This document shows, piece after piece, positions 44,050 to 53,006 of a DNA stretch of 64,000 nt. The notes below the pieces were generated by a model that was not told the DNA's origin, did not search any database, and was given only the letters and a program-made list of their open reading frames with translations. Origin of the DNA: Sphingopyxis sp. (GTDB taxonomy: Bacteria > Pseudomonadota > Alphaproteobacteria > Sphingomonadales > Sphingomonadaceae); the NCBI RefSeq assembly GCF_016793825.1, contig NZ_JAEULM010000019.1:186001-250000 (forward strand), read 5' to 3'. Within the stretch, counting starts at the first letter, position 1. The number at the start of each line of letters is the position of its first letter. The position numbers and the translations under genes are program-made.

Positions 44050-45189
44050 CTATCTTCCGTGAAATTCGGCAACGGCGCCCGACACCGCCTGCATCAGCGC
44101 CATGCGCGCCGGGATCGACGAGGTCGTGCTGCCCATCATCACGACGATCGCATAGCGTGTGCCGTCGGGCGCCGTCGCAATACCGATGTCATTATACCCT
44201 GCCGTCATCCCGTTCAGGTCCTGTCCGGTGCCGGTCTTGTGCACAAAGGTCCAGCCCGGCGGCAAGCCCGCCTTGAGCCGCTTCGGGCCGCTCTTGGTCC
44301 GGCTCATCACGCCGAGCAGATAGTCGGTCGACTCCGGCGACAGAAGCGTCCCCCGGGCAAGCCGCGTCAGCGCGCCCGCAATCGCCGAAGGACTTGCGCC
44401 GTCGACGGGATTCGCAAGATAATTGTCCATCGCCGACTTGCGCGTCGCGGGCGGCAACGCAGCGCGGGCGGTCTGGAAATTGCGGCCGATCGAATAGCTT
44501 TGCTGCCAGGTCAGCCCCGCCGTCCCGGCCTGTAGCAGGCGTTCGCCCGGACCAAAGCGGATCGAACCCAGATCCTTTTTCGAGATGAAGCCGCGCACGG
44601 CATTCGGACCGCCGACTGTGCGCAGCAGGCTGTCGTTCGCAAGATTGTCGCTCTGCGTGATCGCCGTTTCGATCAGATCGCGGACGGTCATGCTGATCGC
44701 CCCCTCGGCCTGGACGCGGCTCGCGAGCGGTTGGTGAAACACCACCAGATCTTCGGGTCCGATGCGGACTTTCTGATCCAGCCGGACCCGGCCATTGTCG
44801 ACTGCGTCGAGGATCGACATCGTGACCCACAGCTTCGACACGCTCTGTTGCGGGAACAGGTCGCCGCCGCGTTGAGCGATCGCCCATTCCCCATCGATAC
44901 GCTGCACCGCGATGCCGGTCTTGCCCGGGAAAGCACGCCACAAACCGGCTATGCGCTCACTGAGGCCGGCGGCGGGACGGCGAAAGCCGGGATCGAGCGT
45001 GCCGCGCGGCGGCGGCGTCGCGGCCGAAGCCCGGACGGGGGCACCGATCGCCACCGTCACCGGTCCGCCGAGCGCCGCCTGCGGCTTCTGCGGCGCCGGA
45101 ACGAACGCCGCGCTGCTCACACAGCCGGCGAGAAAAACGGCACCAATGGCAATACCGAGCAGCGGCCTGCCCGAAAACCTGAACGTCAT
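44050..45189 (-). CDS. Class A beta-lactamase-like serine hydrolase, lipoprotein
   Basis: 379 residues. A lipoprotein signal (VFLAGCVSS) is followed by a Pro-rich stretch and the catalytic domain. The SxxK motif is SVSK within PQQSVSKLWVTMSIL, SDN is in TAITQSDNLANDSLL, and KTG is in GWTFVHKTGTGQDLNG. The omega-loop Glu that defines true class A enzymes is not obvious because the region is longer than usual. It could be a beta-lactamase or a penicillin-binding-type hydrolase. ATG at 45189 (MTFRFSGRPLLG). Lipid anchoring places it in the periplasm. Confidence 0.82.
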   Translation of the reverse strand: MTFRFSGRPLLGIAIGAVFLAGCVSSAAFVPAPQKPQAALGGPVTVAIGAPVRASAATPPPRGTLDPGFRRPAAGLSERIAGLWRAFPGKTGIAVQRIDGEWAIAQRGGDLFPQQSVSKLWVTMSILDAVDNGRVRLDQKVRIGPEDLVVFHQPLASRVQAEGAISMTVRDLIETAITQSDNLANDSLLRTVGGPNAVRGFISKKDLGSIRFGPGERLLQAGTAGLTWQQSYSIGRNFQTARAALPPATRKSAMDNYLANPVDGASPSAIAGALTRLARGTLLSPESTDYLLGVMSRTKSGPKRLKAGLPPGWTFVHKTGTGQDLNGMTAGYNDIGIATAPDGTRYAIVVMMGSTTSSIPARMALMQAVSGAVAEFHGR

Positions 45190-45322
45190 TTCCACCCCGC
45201 GGCTGCGCCCGTCTTTTGTTGCGACCCCATGGTCGAAACCCTCGTCCCGCAGGTGCGCGGGTCGGGCCAGCAAATTGCGACGAATGATTCAAATGCCGCG
45301 ATAAGCGGCGGAACCCCTCAAC

Positions 45323-46012
45323 CTAAGGAGCGGGCCTCGCACGCACGAGTTCGGGAAACAGCCGCTTGAAGGCCGCCAGCTTGGGTGCGTCCCAGGAGGC
45401 GATATATCCGTTCTTCGGATTGCGCTGCATGAAGTTCTGGTGATTGGCCTCGGCGGGATAAAAGGTCTTGTAAGCCTCGACCGGCACAACGATCGGCTTG
45501 GGGAAATAGCGTCCCTTCGCGATCTGCGCCAGATAGGCGGTCGCGACCTGCCGCTGCACGGCGTCGAGCGGAACGATCGCGGCACGATATTGCGGACCGC
45601 TGTCGGGGCCCTGACGATTCTTGAGCGTCGGGTCGGCAATCACCGAAAAAAGGACGCGCAGCAGCGTCCCGTAACTGACCTGCGACGGATCATAGACAAT
45701 GCGAACCGCCTCGGCATGGCCGGAAGTGCCATCATGGGTCAGTTCGTATCTCGCCGTTGCCTTGCTGCCGCCGTGATAGCCCGATTCGACCGAGATGACC
45801 CCCTTCACATTCGAAAACACGCCCTCGACGCCCCAGAAACAGCCCCCGGCGAGCACCGCGGTTGCGCGCTTTGCCTGCACGGACGGATCGACGGCGGCGG
45901 CGGGAAGCTTGACGACGCTTTCCGCTTGCGCGGGCAGCACATGGGTAAAGATCGCAACGCCTGCGAGCGCCACGATCCCGTGCCGCGCGAAGGTCATCCT
46001 GAACTTTGTCAT
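45323..46012 (-). CDS. msrA: Peptide methionine sulfoxide reductase MsrA, exported
   Basis: 229 residues with a signal peptide (GIVALAGVAIFTHVLPAQA), so it repairs oxidised methionine in the periplasm. The catalytic motif VLAGGCFWGVEGVFSNVKGV holds the active Cys, and YHGGSKATARYELTHDGTSG and NHQNFMQRNP follow as in typical MsrA. A 35-residue membrane peptide is encoded 10 bases upstream on the same strand. Confidence 0.93.
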   Translation of the reverse strand: MTKFRMTFARHGIVALAGVAIFTHVLPAQAESVVKLPAAAVDPSVQAKRATAVLAGGCFWGVEGVFSNVKGVISVESGYHGGSKATARYELTHDGTSGHAEAVRIVYDPSQVSYGTLLRVLFSVIADPTLKNRQGPDSGPQYRAAIVPLDAVQRQVATAYLAQIAKGRYFPKPIVVPVEAYKTFYPAEANHQNFMQRNPKNGYIASWDAPKLAAFKRLFPELVRARPAP

Positions 46013-46022
46013 GCGGAAAGCC

Positions 46023-46130
46023 TTATAGCGGCATCGCCAGCGCGGGTTGCTGCATGGCGACGATCACGGCGCCAATGGCAAAGCCGGCGAGCATGGTCAG
46101 AAACCAGTCGGAGCGGAGCATGGACAGCAT
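46023..46130 (-). CDS. 35-residue small membrane protein upstream of msrA
   Basis: ATG at 46130, stop TAA at 46023-46025. The peptide starts MLSMLRSDWFLTMLAGFAIG and continues with one membrane helix (about residues 9-26), then a short Gln/Pro tail. GAGG lies 6 bases before the ATG. It is 10 bases from the msrA start and on the same strand. It is too short to match a family; the spacing and RBS make it credible. Confidence 0.55.
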   Translation of the reverse strand: MLSMLRSDWFLTMLAGFAIGAVIVAMQQPALAMPL

Positions 46131-46318
46131 ATAAGCCTCTTCTCATATCATGTCGATTCGCGGACAGAGCCGCGTTGATCACACCGACGATATGGAGCGC
46201 CCCGACCAGACGTGCAGTGATGGCGGTCACGTTTAAACCAGAGTGCTTACCATCCGGTGAACCGGATCGTTGCGTACCGTTCAGCTTCGCGGATGGGACG
46301 CCGCGCTGCGATACGGGA

Positions 46319-47530
46319 TCAGGACAGCGCCGCGCACGCCTGCTGGATGCGCACGCACGCCTCCTTCAGCACGGCCTCCGACGTCGCATAGGAGACGCGG
46401 AATGCCGGCGACAGGCCAAAGGCACCGCCATGCACCGCCGCAACGCGCGCGCTGTCGAGGAAATAGTCGATCAGCGCCTCGTCGCTGTCGATCAGCTTGC
46501 CGTCGGGCGTCTTCTTGCCGATGCAGCCGCTCGCGTCGGGGTAGACATAGAAGGCGCCATCGGGCGTTGGGCAATTGAGACCGGGAGCGTCGTTGAGCAT
46601 CGCGACGACCATGTCGCGGCGCTTCCTGAACGCGGCGTTACGATCGTCGAGGAACTGCTGCGGCCCGCCGAGCGCCGCCGCCGCCGCCGCCTGCGCGATC
46701 GAGCAGGGGTTCGACGTCGACTGTGACTGCAGCTTGGCCATCGCCTTGACGATCCACGCCGGCCCGCCCGCGTACCCGATGCGCCAGCCGGTCATCGCAT
46801 AGGCTTTCGAACAGCCGTTCACCGTCAGGATGCGGTCGATCAGGTCGGGGCAACGCTGCGCGATGGTCGTGAACTCGAAATCGGCGTACCAGACATGCTC
46901 GTACATGTCGTCGGTCATCACCATCACATGCGGATGACGACGAATGACGTCGCCGATCGCATCGAGTTCCTGCGGCGAATAGGCCGCGCCCGACGGGTTC
47001 GACGGCGAGTTGAACATCACCCAGCGGGTCTTCGCCGTGATCGCGGCATCGAGCTGTGCCGGCGTGATCTTGTAATTCTGCGCCGCGGTCCCTTCGATAA
47101 CCACAGGAGTTCCGCCGGCAAAAGCGACGATGTCGGGATAGCTCACCCAATAGGGTGCCGGGATGATCACCTCGTCGCCCGCATCGACCGTCGCGACCAG
47201 GGCATTGAACAGCGTATGCTTGCCGCCGACATTCACGCTGATCTGATCGAGCCCATAATCGAGCCCGTTGTCACGGCGAAACTTGCCGCGGATCGCCTCC
47301 TTGAGGGCGATCGTGCCATCGACCAGCGTGTACTTGGTCTGGCCGTTCCGGATCGCCTCGATCGCGGCTTCCTTGACGAAATCGGGCGTATCGAAATCGG
47401 GTTCGCCCGCCGACAGGCCGATCACATCGACACCGTCCGCTTTCAGCTTCGCCACGCGCGCGGTCATCGCGAGTGTCGCCGAAGGCTGGATGCGGTTCAA
47501 CGCGGCGGAGGTATGCGGCTTCAGCGACAT
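46319..47530 (-). CDS. aatA: Aspartate/aromatic aminotransferase, class I PLP (AatA-like)
   Basis: 403 residues, class I aminotransferase. It has the N-terminal LNRIQPSATLAMTARVAKLK, substrate-pocket IGLSAGEPDFDTPDFV, NSPSNPSGAAYS, and the PLP lysine in NGCSKAYAMTGWRIGYAG. It transfers an amino group between aspartate (or aromatic amino acids) and 2-oxoglutarate. The start at 47530 (MSLKPHTSAAL) was chosen over a longer frame of atypical sequence. It is probably not linked to neighbours. Confidence 0.92.
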   Translation of the reverse strand: MSLKPHTSAALNRIQPSATLAMTARVAKLKADGVDVIGLSAGEPDFDTPDFVKEAAIEAIRNGQTKYTLVDGTIALKEAIRGKFRRDNGLDYGLDQISVNVGGKHTLFNALVATVDAGDEVIIPAPYWVSYPDIVAFAGGTPVVIEGTAAQNYKITPAQLDAAITAKTRWVMFNSPSNPSGAAYSPQELDAIGDVIRRHPHVMVMTDDMYEHVWYADFEFTTIAQRCPDLIDRILTVNGCSKAYAMTGWRIGYAGGPAWIVKAMAKLQSQSTSNPCSIAQAAAAAALGGPQQFLDDRNAAFRKRRDMVVAMLNDAPGLNCPTPDGAFYVYPDASGCIGKKTPDGKLIDSDEALIDYFLDSARVAAVHGGAFGLSPAFRVSYATSEAVLKEACVRIQQACAALS

Positions 47531-47703
47531 GAGAGGCGTCCCCTGTTCGATAAGGAAATTGCGCGCGCCGCGCATAGCCGCGACCTTGGATTGCCGCAAC
47601 CGCCCCTCTGGAAAAAACAGAATTACGCACCCTCCGAATACGTAGGCGCCTGTCTCTGCGGCGCGGCGGCACGGCAAGGTGCGTTTCCGCGGCTGCCGCC
47701 GCC

Positions 47704-49533
47704 CTATTCCTGCCCCAGCCGCGCCGGGATCAGCCCGCGCAGCGAATTGCCGATGAAAAACCCGTCTTTCAAGTCGGCGAGGCGCAGGTGCGATTCGACC
47801 GCGCGCCCCTTTTCGATCAGTTCGGCGCGCAAGACCCCAGGAAGCAGGCCGAGCGACAGCGGCGGCGTCAACAACAGCCCGTCGCGCTCGACAAAAATAT
47901 TGCTCCAGCTTCCCTCGGTCACGAAGCCCGGCTCGTCGACGAACACGACCTCGGGCAGTCCGCTCGCCTTGCGGACCTCGTCATATGTGGCCCGCAGGCT
48001 GGTCTTGTGCGCAAGGCGAAAATCGTCCGCGGCCATCGGCGCCGGATGCACTGCGACGCTGACGGGCAATTCGGCAAGGCGCGGCAACGGCGAAACCTCG
48101 ACCGCGAGCGCGCCGGATGCCGCGAGCCGCATCCGTACCCGCGCCGCATGGCGAAGGCGGAACGTCGCCGATTGCAGGCTGTTGCGCGCGCCGTGCCGAT
48201 CGAACGCAAAGCCAAGCGTTCCCGCGCTCGCCTTCATCCGCGCCAGATGGCCCTCCAGTCGCTGAACACCCTCGACCGGATCGAAAAACATCGTTTCTAT
48301 AAGGTCGAAGCTTTCGCCCGCTGCGCCCACAAATTCCCCCTTGGCCAGACATTCGCGCCATTCCTCGGCCGGCTGGCTGTCGGCGACGATTCCCGAACCG
48401 AGCCCCAGCGTGGCGCAAGCCCTGCCTTCCTGCAAGAGGGCCGCCGGTGGAAAGACCAGCGTGCGGATCGCTACATTGAACGCTGCGTCCCCGCCGGACT
48501 CGATAAACCCGATCGATCCCGTGTAAAGACCGCGCCCGTCGGCTTCCAGCGCATCGATGATCTCCATCGCCCGCACCTTGGGGGCCCCCGTGATCGATCC
48601 GCAGGGAAAGGCCGCCCGCAGGACATCGACCGCGCCCGCCGAATCGGGAAGCGTTGCCGACACGTCGGAGACGAGCTGATGGATCGTCGGGAAGCTTTCG
48701 ACCCGGAACAGATCGGGCACCGCGACCGTACCGGGCGTCGCCACGCGCGACAGGTCGTTGCGGATAAGATCGACGATCATCAGATTTTCGGCGCGTTGCT
48801 TGGGATCGTCCGCAAGCGCTAAGGCCACGGTAGCATCGGCGCCAGCGTCGGTGAGCCGGGCAGCGGTTCCCTTCATCGGGCGGGCCATCACCCGCCGGCC
48901 GCGCAATGCGAAGAAAAGCTCGGGCGACAGCGACGCGACCGCCTGCGCGCCGGTCCAGATAAAGCCGCCATAGCCCGCGCGCGCGGTCTGGCGGAGGCGC
49001 GCATAGACCGCCAGCGGATTGCCCGCGACGGGCACATCGGCGCGGAAGGTATAATTGGCCTGATAGATATCGCCGTCCCGGATCAGACCGAGAACCGCCT
49101 CGACCGCAGCCAGATAGTCGGCGCGCGAAACGCGGGGGCGCACGGCCCCCACCCATCCGCTCGCGGGGTCGGGAAGCCTATCCGGCACGGCGTCGACCGC
49201 GATCCGTTCGACCTGCTCGAACAGTCCGAACCAGCCGAGCGGCGATGCCACAACCGACTTCGCGCCTCCCGAATCCACGGTACCGCGCCACGCCGGCGGC
49301 AATCCTTTTCCGGCTTCATAGGCAAGGTAGCCCGCCACATGCAGCCCGCGACGAGGCGCCGCTTCAAGCGTTGCAAGCAAGGCGGGAAGCTCGGACGCCG
49401 AATGCGCCGTCGCAATCTCGACGGGGTTCCGGAAAAGCCGGGCGGGCGCGGCGCCATCGACGCGCGCATCGTCCAGCAGCACGAACGGCGGGCAGTCCGG
49501 GCCCGGAACCGGCAGCGCCGCAGCACTTGTCAT
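47704..49533 (-). CDS. pabB: Fused aminodeoxychorismate synthase/lyase (PabB-PabC)
   Basis: 609 residues. The N-terminal half (to about 370) is the chorismate-binding PabB part, with VSRADYLAAVEAVLGLIRDG, ARPMKGTAARLTDAGADA, PCGSITGAPKVRAMEIIDAL and GLYTGSIGFIESGGDAAF. The C-terminal half (about 385-609) is a class IV PLP lyase (LIETMFFDPVEGVQRLEGHL; EVVFVDEPGFVTEGSWSNIF). Together they convert chorismate to p-aminobenzoate for folate, with an external PabA glutaminase. This fusion is known in alphaproteobacteria. Confidence 0.93.
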   Translation of the reverse strand: MTSAAALPVPGPDCPPFVLLDDARVDGAAPARLFRNPVEIATAHSASELPALLATLEAAPRRGLHVAGYLAYEAGKGLPPAWRGTVDSGGAKSVVASPLGWFGLFEQVERIAVDAVPDRLPDPASGWVGAVRPRVSRADYLAAVEAVLGLIRDGDIYQANYTFRADVPVAGNPLAVYARLRQTARAGYGGFIWTGAQAVASLSPELFFALRGRRVMARPMKGTAARLTDAGADATVALALADDPKQRAENLMIVDLIRNDLSRVATPGTVAVPDLFRVESFPTIHQLVSDVSATLPDSAGAVDVLRAAFPCGSITGAPKVRAMEIIDALEADGRGLYTGSIGFIESGGDAAFNVAIRTLVFPPAALLQEGRACATLGLGSGIVADSQPAEEWRECLAKGEFVGAAGESFDLIETMFFDPVEGVQRLEGHLARMKASAGTLGFAFDRHGARNSLQSATFRLRHAARVRMRLAASGALAVEVSPLPRLAELPVSVAVHPAPMAADDFRLAHKTSLRATYDEVRKASGLPEVVFVDEPGFVTEGSWSNIFVERDGLLLTPPLSLGLLPGVLRAELIEKGRAVESHLRLADLKDGFFIGNSLRGLIPARLGQE

Positions 49534-49561
49534 AATCCCTCCCGCAGCCGGCCGGCCGCGG

Positions 49562-50098
49562 TCAGCGGTCGCGCTTCAGACGGATCGCGCGGCCACCCTC
49601 GATCGTCGCGAAATAACTGCCCATCGTCGCGGTCTTGATATGGATCTTTTGCCCCGGCTTGGGCTGGCGCGGCAGCTTGGTGGTGTCGATCTGCATCCAC
49701 ACCGCATCATCTTCCATCACCAGCGTATATTTGCCCGACCTGTCGATGCTCACCGACCGGATGACGGTGTCGATCTCCCTGATTTCGTCTTCGTCACCGC
49801 CAAAAATTCCACCGAGCTTGGGGAAGGAAAAGCCGAACAGGCCGCGCCGCGTCTTTTTCGCGGTTTCCTTGTCGGTAAAGACGATCTCGCGCGCCTGATC
49901 GGCGTTCGCCAGTTCGCCGACCTCGCGATCGAAGCAGGCAAGCCGTCCTGCCGGATCGGCGATGTCGCGGCAGGCATAAAGTTCCTGAATCTGGGCCGGT
50001 CGCGGCGGCGGCGCCTTGTCCTTCGCAACCGCAGGCGTCGTCACGGCCAGAGCAAGAAGAACGAGCGGCGCGGCAAAACGCGAAAATGGCTGCAGCAT
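49562..50098 (-). CDS. Exported protein of unknown function
   Basis: 178 residues: signal peptide (SRFAAPLVLLALAVTTPAVA), a Pro/Lys-rich stretch, then a domain with two cysteines (YACRDIADPAGRLACFDREV), a charged middle with GLFGFSFPKLGGIFGGDEDE, and a basic C-terminus. The YACRDIADPAGRLACFD segment recalls a small cysteine motif found in several exported proteins. Likely periplasmic. The start at 50098 (MLQPFSRFAAP) avoids a longer unlikely extension. Confidence 0.75.
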   Translation of the reverse strand: MLQPFSRFAAPLVLLALAVTTPAVAKDKAPPPRPAQIQELYACRDIADPAGRLACFDREVGELANADQAREIVFTDKETAKKTRRGLFGFSFPKLGGIFGGDEDEIREIDTVIRSVSIDRSGKYTLVMEDDAVWMQIDTTKLPRQPKPGQKIHIKTATMGSYFATIEGGRAIRLKRDR

Positions 50099-50222
50099 GG
50101 AAAACCCCTGTCGAGAAAGACGGCCCCTGACTAGCGGGCGCATTCCCCCGCCGCAAGATTGCGGTCGCGTCCCGGCTTGCTTAGAGTGATGTCAATAACC
50201 AGCACAAAGGGTCCCCGCCTTG

Positions 50223-51890
50223 ATGAACAGCCTCCATGACTGGTCGCACGACTACCGCCATCCGACGCCGTGGGATCATCCGTTCGAGCCGCTGTCGCTT
50301 CCCGAAATGCTCGCCGCGAGCGTCCGGAAAAATGACACAGCGCCCATGCTCGACTTCATGGGGCGGCGCTTTTCCTATGCCGAAGTATCCGACGCGGTCG
50401 CCCGCGTGGCGCGGGGCCTTCAATTGCGGGGGATCGGCAAGGGAAGTCGGGTCGGGTTGTTCCTGCCGAATGTCCCGCATTATGTCGCTGCCTATTATGG
50501 AGCACTCGCCGCGGGGGCGACGGTCGTCAATTTCTCCCCGCTCTATACCATCGCCGAGCTGGAGGCGCAGGTCGAGGATTCGGGGACCGATACGCTGGTG
50601 ACGATCAGCGCGTCGGCGCTGCTGCCGACCGCGCTCGCGGTACTCGAGGGTTCGAGCCTCCGGCAATTGATCGTCGGCTCGATCGCGGGCGGCCTGCCGG
50701 CCGCCAAATCGGTGCTCTATCGCCTGTTCAAGAAGGCGGAGGTCGCCGCGCTTCCAGACGATCCCCGCGTCATCCGCTTCTCGGCGCTTGTCGAAAACGA
50801 CGGCCGGCCCGAACCGGTGGCGATCTCCCCCCAGACCGACGTCGCGCTGATCCAGTACACGGGCGGCACCACCGGCACGCCCAAGGGCGCGGAGCTGACG
50901 CACCAGAATCTGACCGCCAACGCCCGTCAGGTGAACGCGATCGACCCCGACCATGACGCGGGCGACCGCATCCTGGGCGTGCTGCCCTTCTTCCATGTCT
51001 TTGCGAACACCTGCGTTCTCAACCGCACGATACTCAACGGCGGAATGATCGCGATGCTGCCGCGCTTCGATGCGAAAGCGGCGCTTCAGACGATCACCCG
51101 GACCAGGGCGACGGCTCTTCCCGGCGTACCGACGATGTATCAGGCCTTGCTCGACCATCCCGATCTGGCGAAGACCGATTTCTCCAGCCTGCGCGTCTGC
51201 ATTTCGGGAGGCGCGCCGATGCCTGCCGAGCTTCGCGAGAAATTCATCGCGGCAACCGGTGCGTCGCTCGTCGAAGGCTATGGCCTCACCGAAAGCTCGG
51301 GCGTCGTCGCGACCAATCCCTACGACGGACCGGTCAAGCCCGGTACGATCGGGCAGCCGCTTCCCGCAACGCGCATTCGCCTGCTGGACAAGGAAGACCC
51401 GGCAAAGGACGCACCCGAGGACGAGCCGGGCGAACTCGCAGTCAAGGGACCGCAGATCATGCGGGGCTATTGGAACCGGCCCGACGCCGACGCCGACAGC
51501 TTCACCAGCGACGGCTGGCTGCGCACCGGCGACGTCGCGACGATCGATGACGACGGCTATATCCGCATCGTCGACCGGCTGAAGGACATGATCGCTGTCG
51601 GCGGTTTCAAGGTCTATCCCAGCGTGATCGAGGCGCATCTCTACGAGCATCCCGCGGTCAAGGAAGCGATCGTCCTCGGTGTCCCCGACGCCTATCGTGG
51701 CGAGGTCCCCAAGGCCTTCGTGACGCTGGAGGAGGGTTTCGACGTCTCGGGCGACGCCCTGGCCGCCTGGCTCAATTCCCGGCTCGGCAAGCATGAGCGG
51801 GTCAGCGCGATCGAGGTGCGCGCAAGCCTGCCCAAGACGATGATCGGCAAGCTCGACCGAAAGGCCTTGCGGGCGGAAGCCGACGCCTGA
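50223..51890 (+). CDS. Long-chain fatty acyl-CoA ligase (AMP-forming)
   Basis: 555 residues. It activates a fatty acid to acyl-CoA through an acyl-AMP. The AMP motif is IQYTGGTTGTPKGAELTHQN, with VEGYGLTESSGVVATNPY and the hinge region WLRTGDVATIDDDGYIRIVD. The catalytic Lys lies in LPKTMIGKLDRKALR. The start ATG at 50223 opens MNSLHDWSHDYRHPTPWDHP; the preceding TTG is less likely. Closest known groups are FadD and dicarboxylate-CoA ligase PimA. It could feed the acyl-CoA enzymes at 34-43 kb. Confidence 0.92.
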   Translation: MNSLHDWSHDYRHPTPWDHPFEPLSLPEMLAASVRKNDTAPMLDFMGRRFSYAEVSDAVARVARGLQLRGIGKGSRVGLFLPNVPHYVAAYYGALAAGATVVNFSPLYTIAELEAQVEDSGTDTLVTISASALLPTALAVLEGSSLRQLIVGSIAGGLPAAKSVLYRLFKKAEVAALPDDPRVIRFSALVENDGRPEPVAISPQTDVALIQYTGGTTGTPKGAELTHQNLTANARQVNAIDPDHDAGDRILGVLPFFHVFANTCVLNRTILNGGMIAMLPRFDAKAALQTITRTRATALPGVPTMYQALLDHPDLAKTDFSSLRVCISGGAPMPAELREKFIAATGASLVEGYGLTESSGVVATNPYDGPVKPGTIGQPLPATRIRLLDKEDPAKDAPEDEPGELAVKGPQIMRGYWNRPDADADSFTSDGWLRTGDVATIDDDGYIRIVDRLKDMIAVGGFKVYPSVIEAHLYEHPAVKEAIVLGVPDAYRGEVPKAFVTLEEGFDVSGDALAAWLNSRLGKHERVSAIEVRASLPKTMIGKLDRKALRAEADA

Positions 51891-51940
51891 ATCGCCCGCC
51901 GCCTTCCCGACGCCCGAGGCCAGGCAAAATATTGCAATGA

Positions 51941-51969
51941 GATGTTGTAACCTTTGGCATGTTATGCCA
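51941..51969 (+). promoter_or_regulatory. Candidate Zur-box and promoter for the MerC-zur operon
   Basis: GATGTTGTAACC (51941-51952) is followed by the perfect palindrome TGGCATGTTATGCCA (51955-51969), 35 bases before the GTG start. ATGTTATG-type half-sites fit Zur boxes in Proteobacteria, and the second gene of the operon is zur. Assignment is an inference from context. Confidence 0.5.
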
Positions 51970-52004
51970 TATCAACGCTCGCAGTTGGACCAACGGAGAA
52001 TCGG

Positions 52005-52436
52005 GTGACCCATGTCGCCAATCACAGCCATTACTGGCCGCGCTTCGGCGCGCTGGTTCGGGCTGCGCGCGATTCGCGGCCGCTGACCTCCCTCACCGGC
52101 GACCAGCTTGCGATGGGGCTGTCGGGCCTTTGCCTCGTCCATTGCCTCGCCAGCACGATCTTTTTCGCGTCACTGGCCTCGGTCGGCGGAGCGCTGCTCA
52201 ATCCCGCATTTCACGAAATCGGGTTGGTCATCGCAATCGGATTCGCGCTGGTGACGCTGGTTTCGGGTGTGCTCAGCCATGGCTATATGATGCCCTTTGC
52301 GGTTGGCTGTTTCGGGCTCGGCATGATGGCGGGCGCCCTGTCGCGGCCGCACGACGGCAGCGAAATCCTCGCGACGATGATCGGCGTGGCCGTCGTCGCG
52401 CTTGGCCACGACCTCAACCGTCGGGCGCGGAGTTAA
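52005..52436 (+). CDS. MerC-domain membrane protein, likely zinc-related
   Basis: 143 residues with four hydrophobic segments. The first includes LSGLCLVHCLASTIFFASLA, where the Cys pair is in the usual MerC metal-binding position. MerC itself takes up mercury, but here the gene is followed by zur, so a role in zinc uptake is more likely. The start is GTG at 52005, with GGAG 6 bases upstream. A His is found at GHDLNRR near the C-terminus. The neighbouring Zur-like box supports zinc control. Confidence 0.8.
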   Translation: MTHVANHSHYWPRFGALVRAARDSRPLTSLTGDQLAMGLSGLCLVHCLASTIFFASLASVGGALLNPAFHEIGLVIAIGFALVTLVSGVLSHGYMMPFAVGCFGLGMMAGALSRPHDGSEILATMIGVAVVALGHDLNRRARS

Positions 52437-52540
52437 CGCGCCGCTAGGTAGCGCCCCCAGCTTGCGGGCGCCCTCCAAACAACATACATTGTCTGCGTCA
52501 GAGGCAGAACGCGCGCAGTTTCGCGCATAAGGAAGCGCCA

Positions 52541-53005
52541 ATGGGCAAGCATGAACATCCGCATGTCGAGGCGACCGGCGCCTCGCTCGCCAAGGCGGCG
52601 CAGGACGCGCTCGAAAAGGGCGGCGAAGCGTGGACCGACATGCGCGCGCAGATTTTCGACGCTGTCGCCGAAATCGGCAAGCCCGCCAGCGCTTATGAAA
52701 TCGCGGATATCGTTTCGCAAAAGCGCGGCAAGCGTGTGGCGCCCAACAGCGTTTATCGCATCCTCGACCTGTTCGTTGCGAACAACCTCGTCCGCCGCGT
52801 CGAGAGCGCCAACGCCTTCGTTGCGAACAGTCACCCGGGTTGCCTGCACGACTGCATCTTCCTGATCTGCGACACCTGCGGCACGGCGGTGCACGTCGAC
52901 AACGACAAGCTGTCCGACGGCGTCCGCGCCGCGGCCGAGGCAACCGGCTTCGCCGCCGAACGCCCGGTTATCGAGGTGCGCGGCAAATGCGCCGAGTGCC
53001 AATAA
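52541..53005 (+). CDS. zur: Zinc uptake regulator Zur (Fur family)
   Basis: 154 residues. The DNA-binding domain includes AYEIADIVSQKRGKRVAPNS and VYRILDLFVANNLVRRVESA. Zinc sites are visible: SHPGCLHDCIFLICDTCGTA, and a C-terminal GKCAECQ that pairs with it for the structural zinc. This Cys pattern and the LICDTCG context fit Zur rather than Fur. It lies 104 bases after the MerC-like gene; RBS AAGGAAG. It should repress zinc-uptake genes when zinc is plentiful. Confidence 0.88.
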   Translation: MGKHEHPHVEATGASLAKAAQDALEKGGEAWTDMRAQIFDAVAEIGKPASAYEIADIVSQKRGKRVAPNSVYRILDLFVANNLVRRVESANAFVANSHPGCLHDCIFLICDTCGTAVHVDNDKLSDGVRAAAEATGFAAERPVIEVRGKCAECQ

Positions 53006-53006
53006 G

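Noticed and set aside
46009-46230. 73-codon frame upstream of msrA
   Set aside because: Arg/His-rich with no RBS; the 35-residue frame inside it in another phase is the better candidate.
50181-51794. 537-codon antisense frame opposite the acyl-CoA ligase
   Set aside because: Composition of a mirror frame and no recognisable domain; the ligase is certain.
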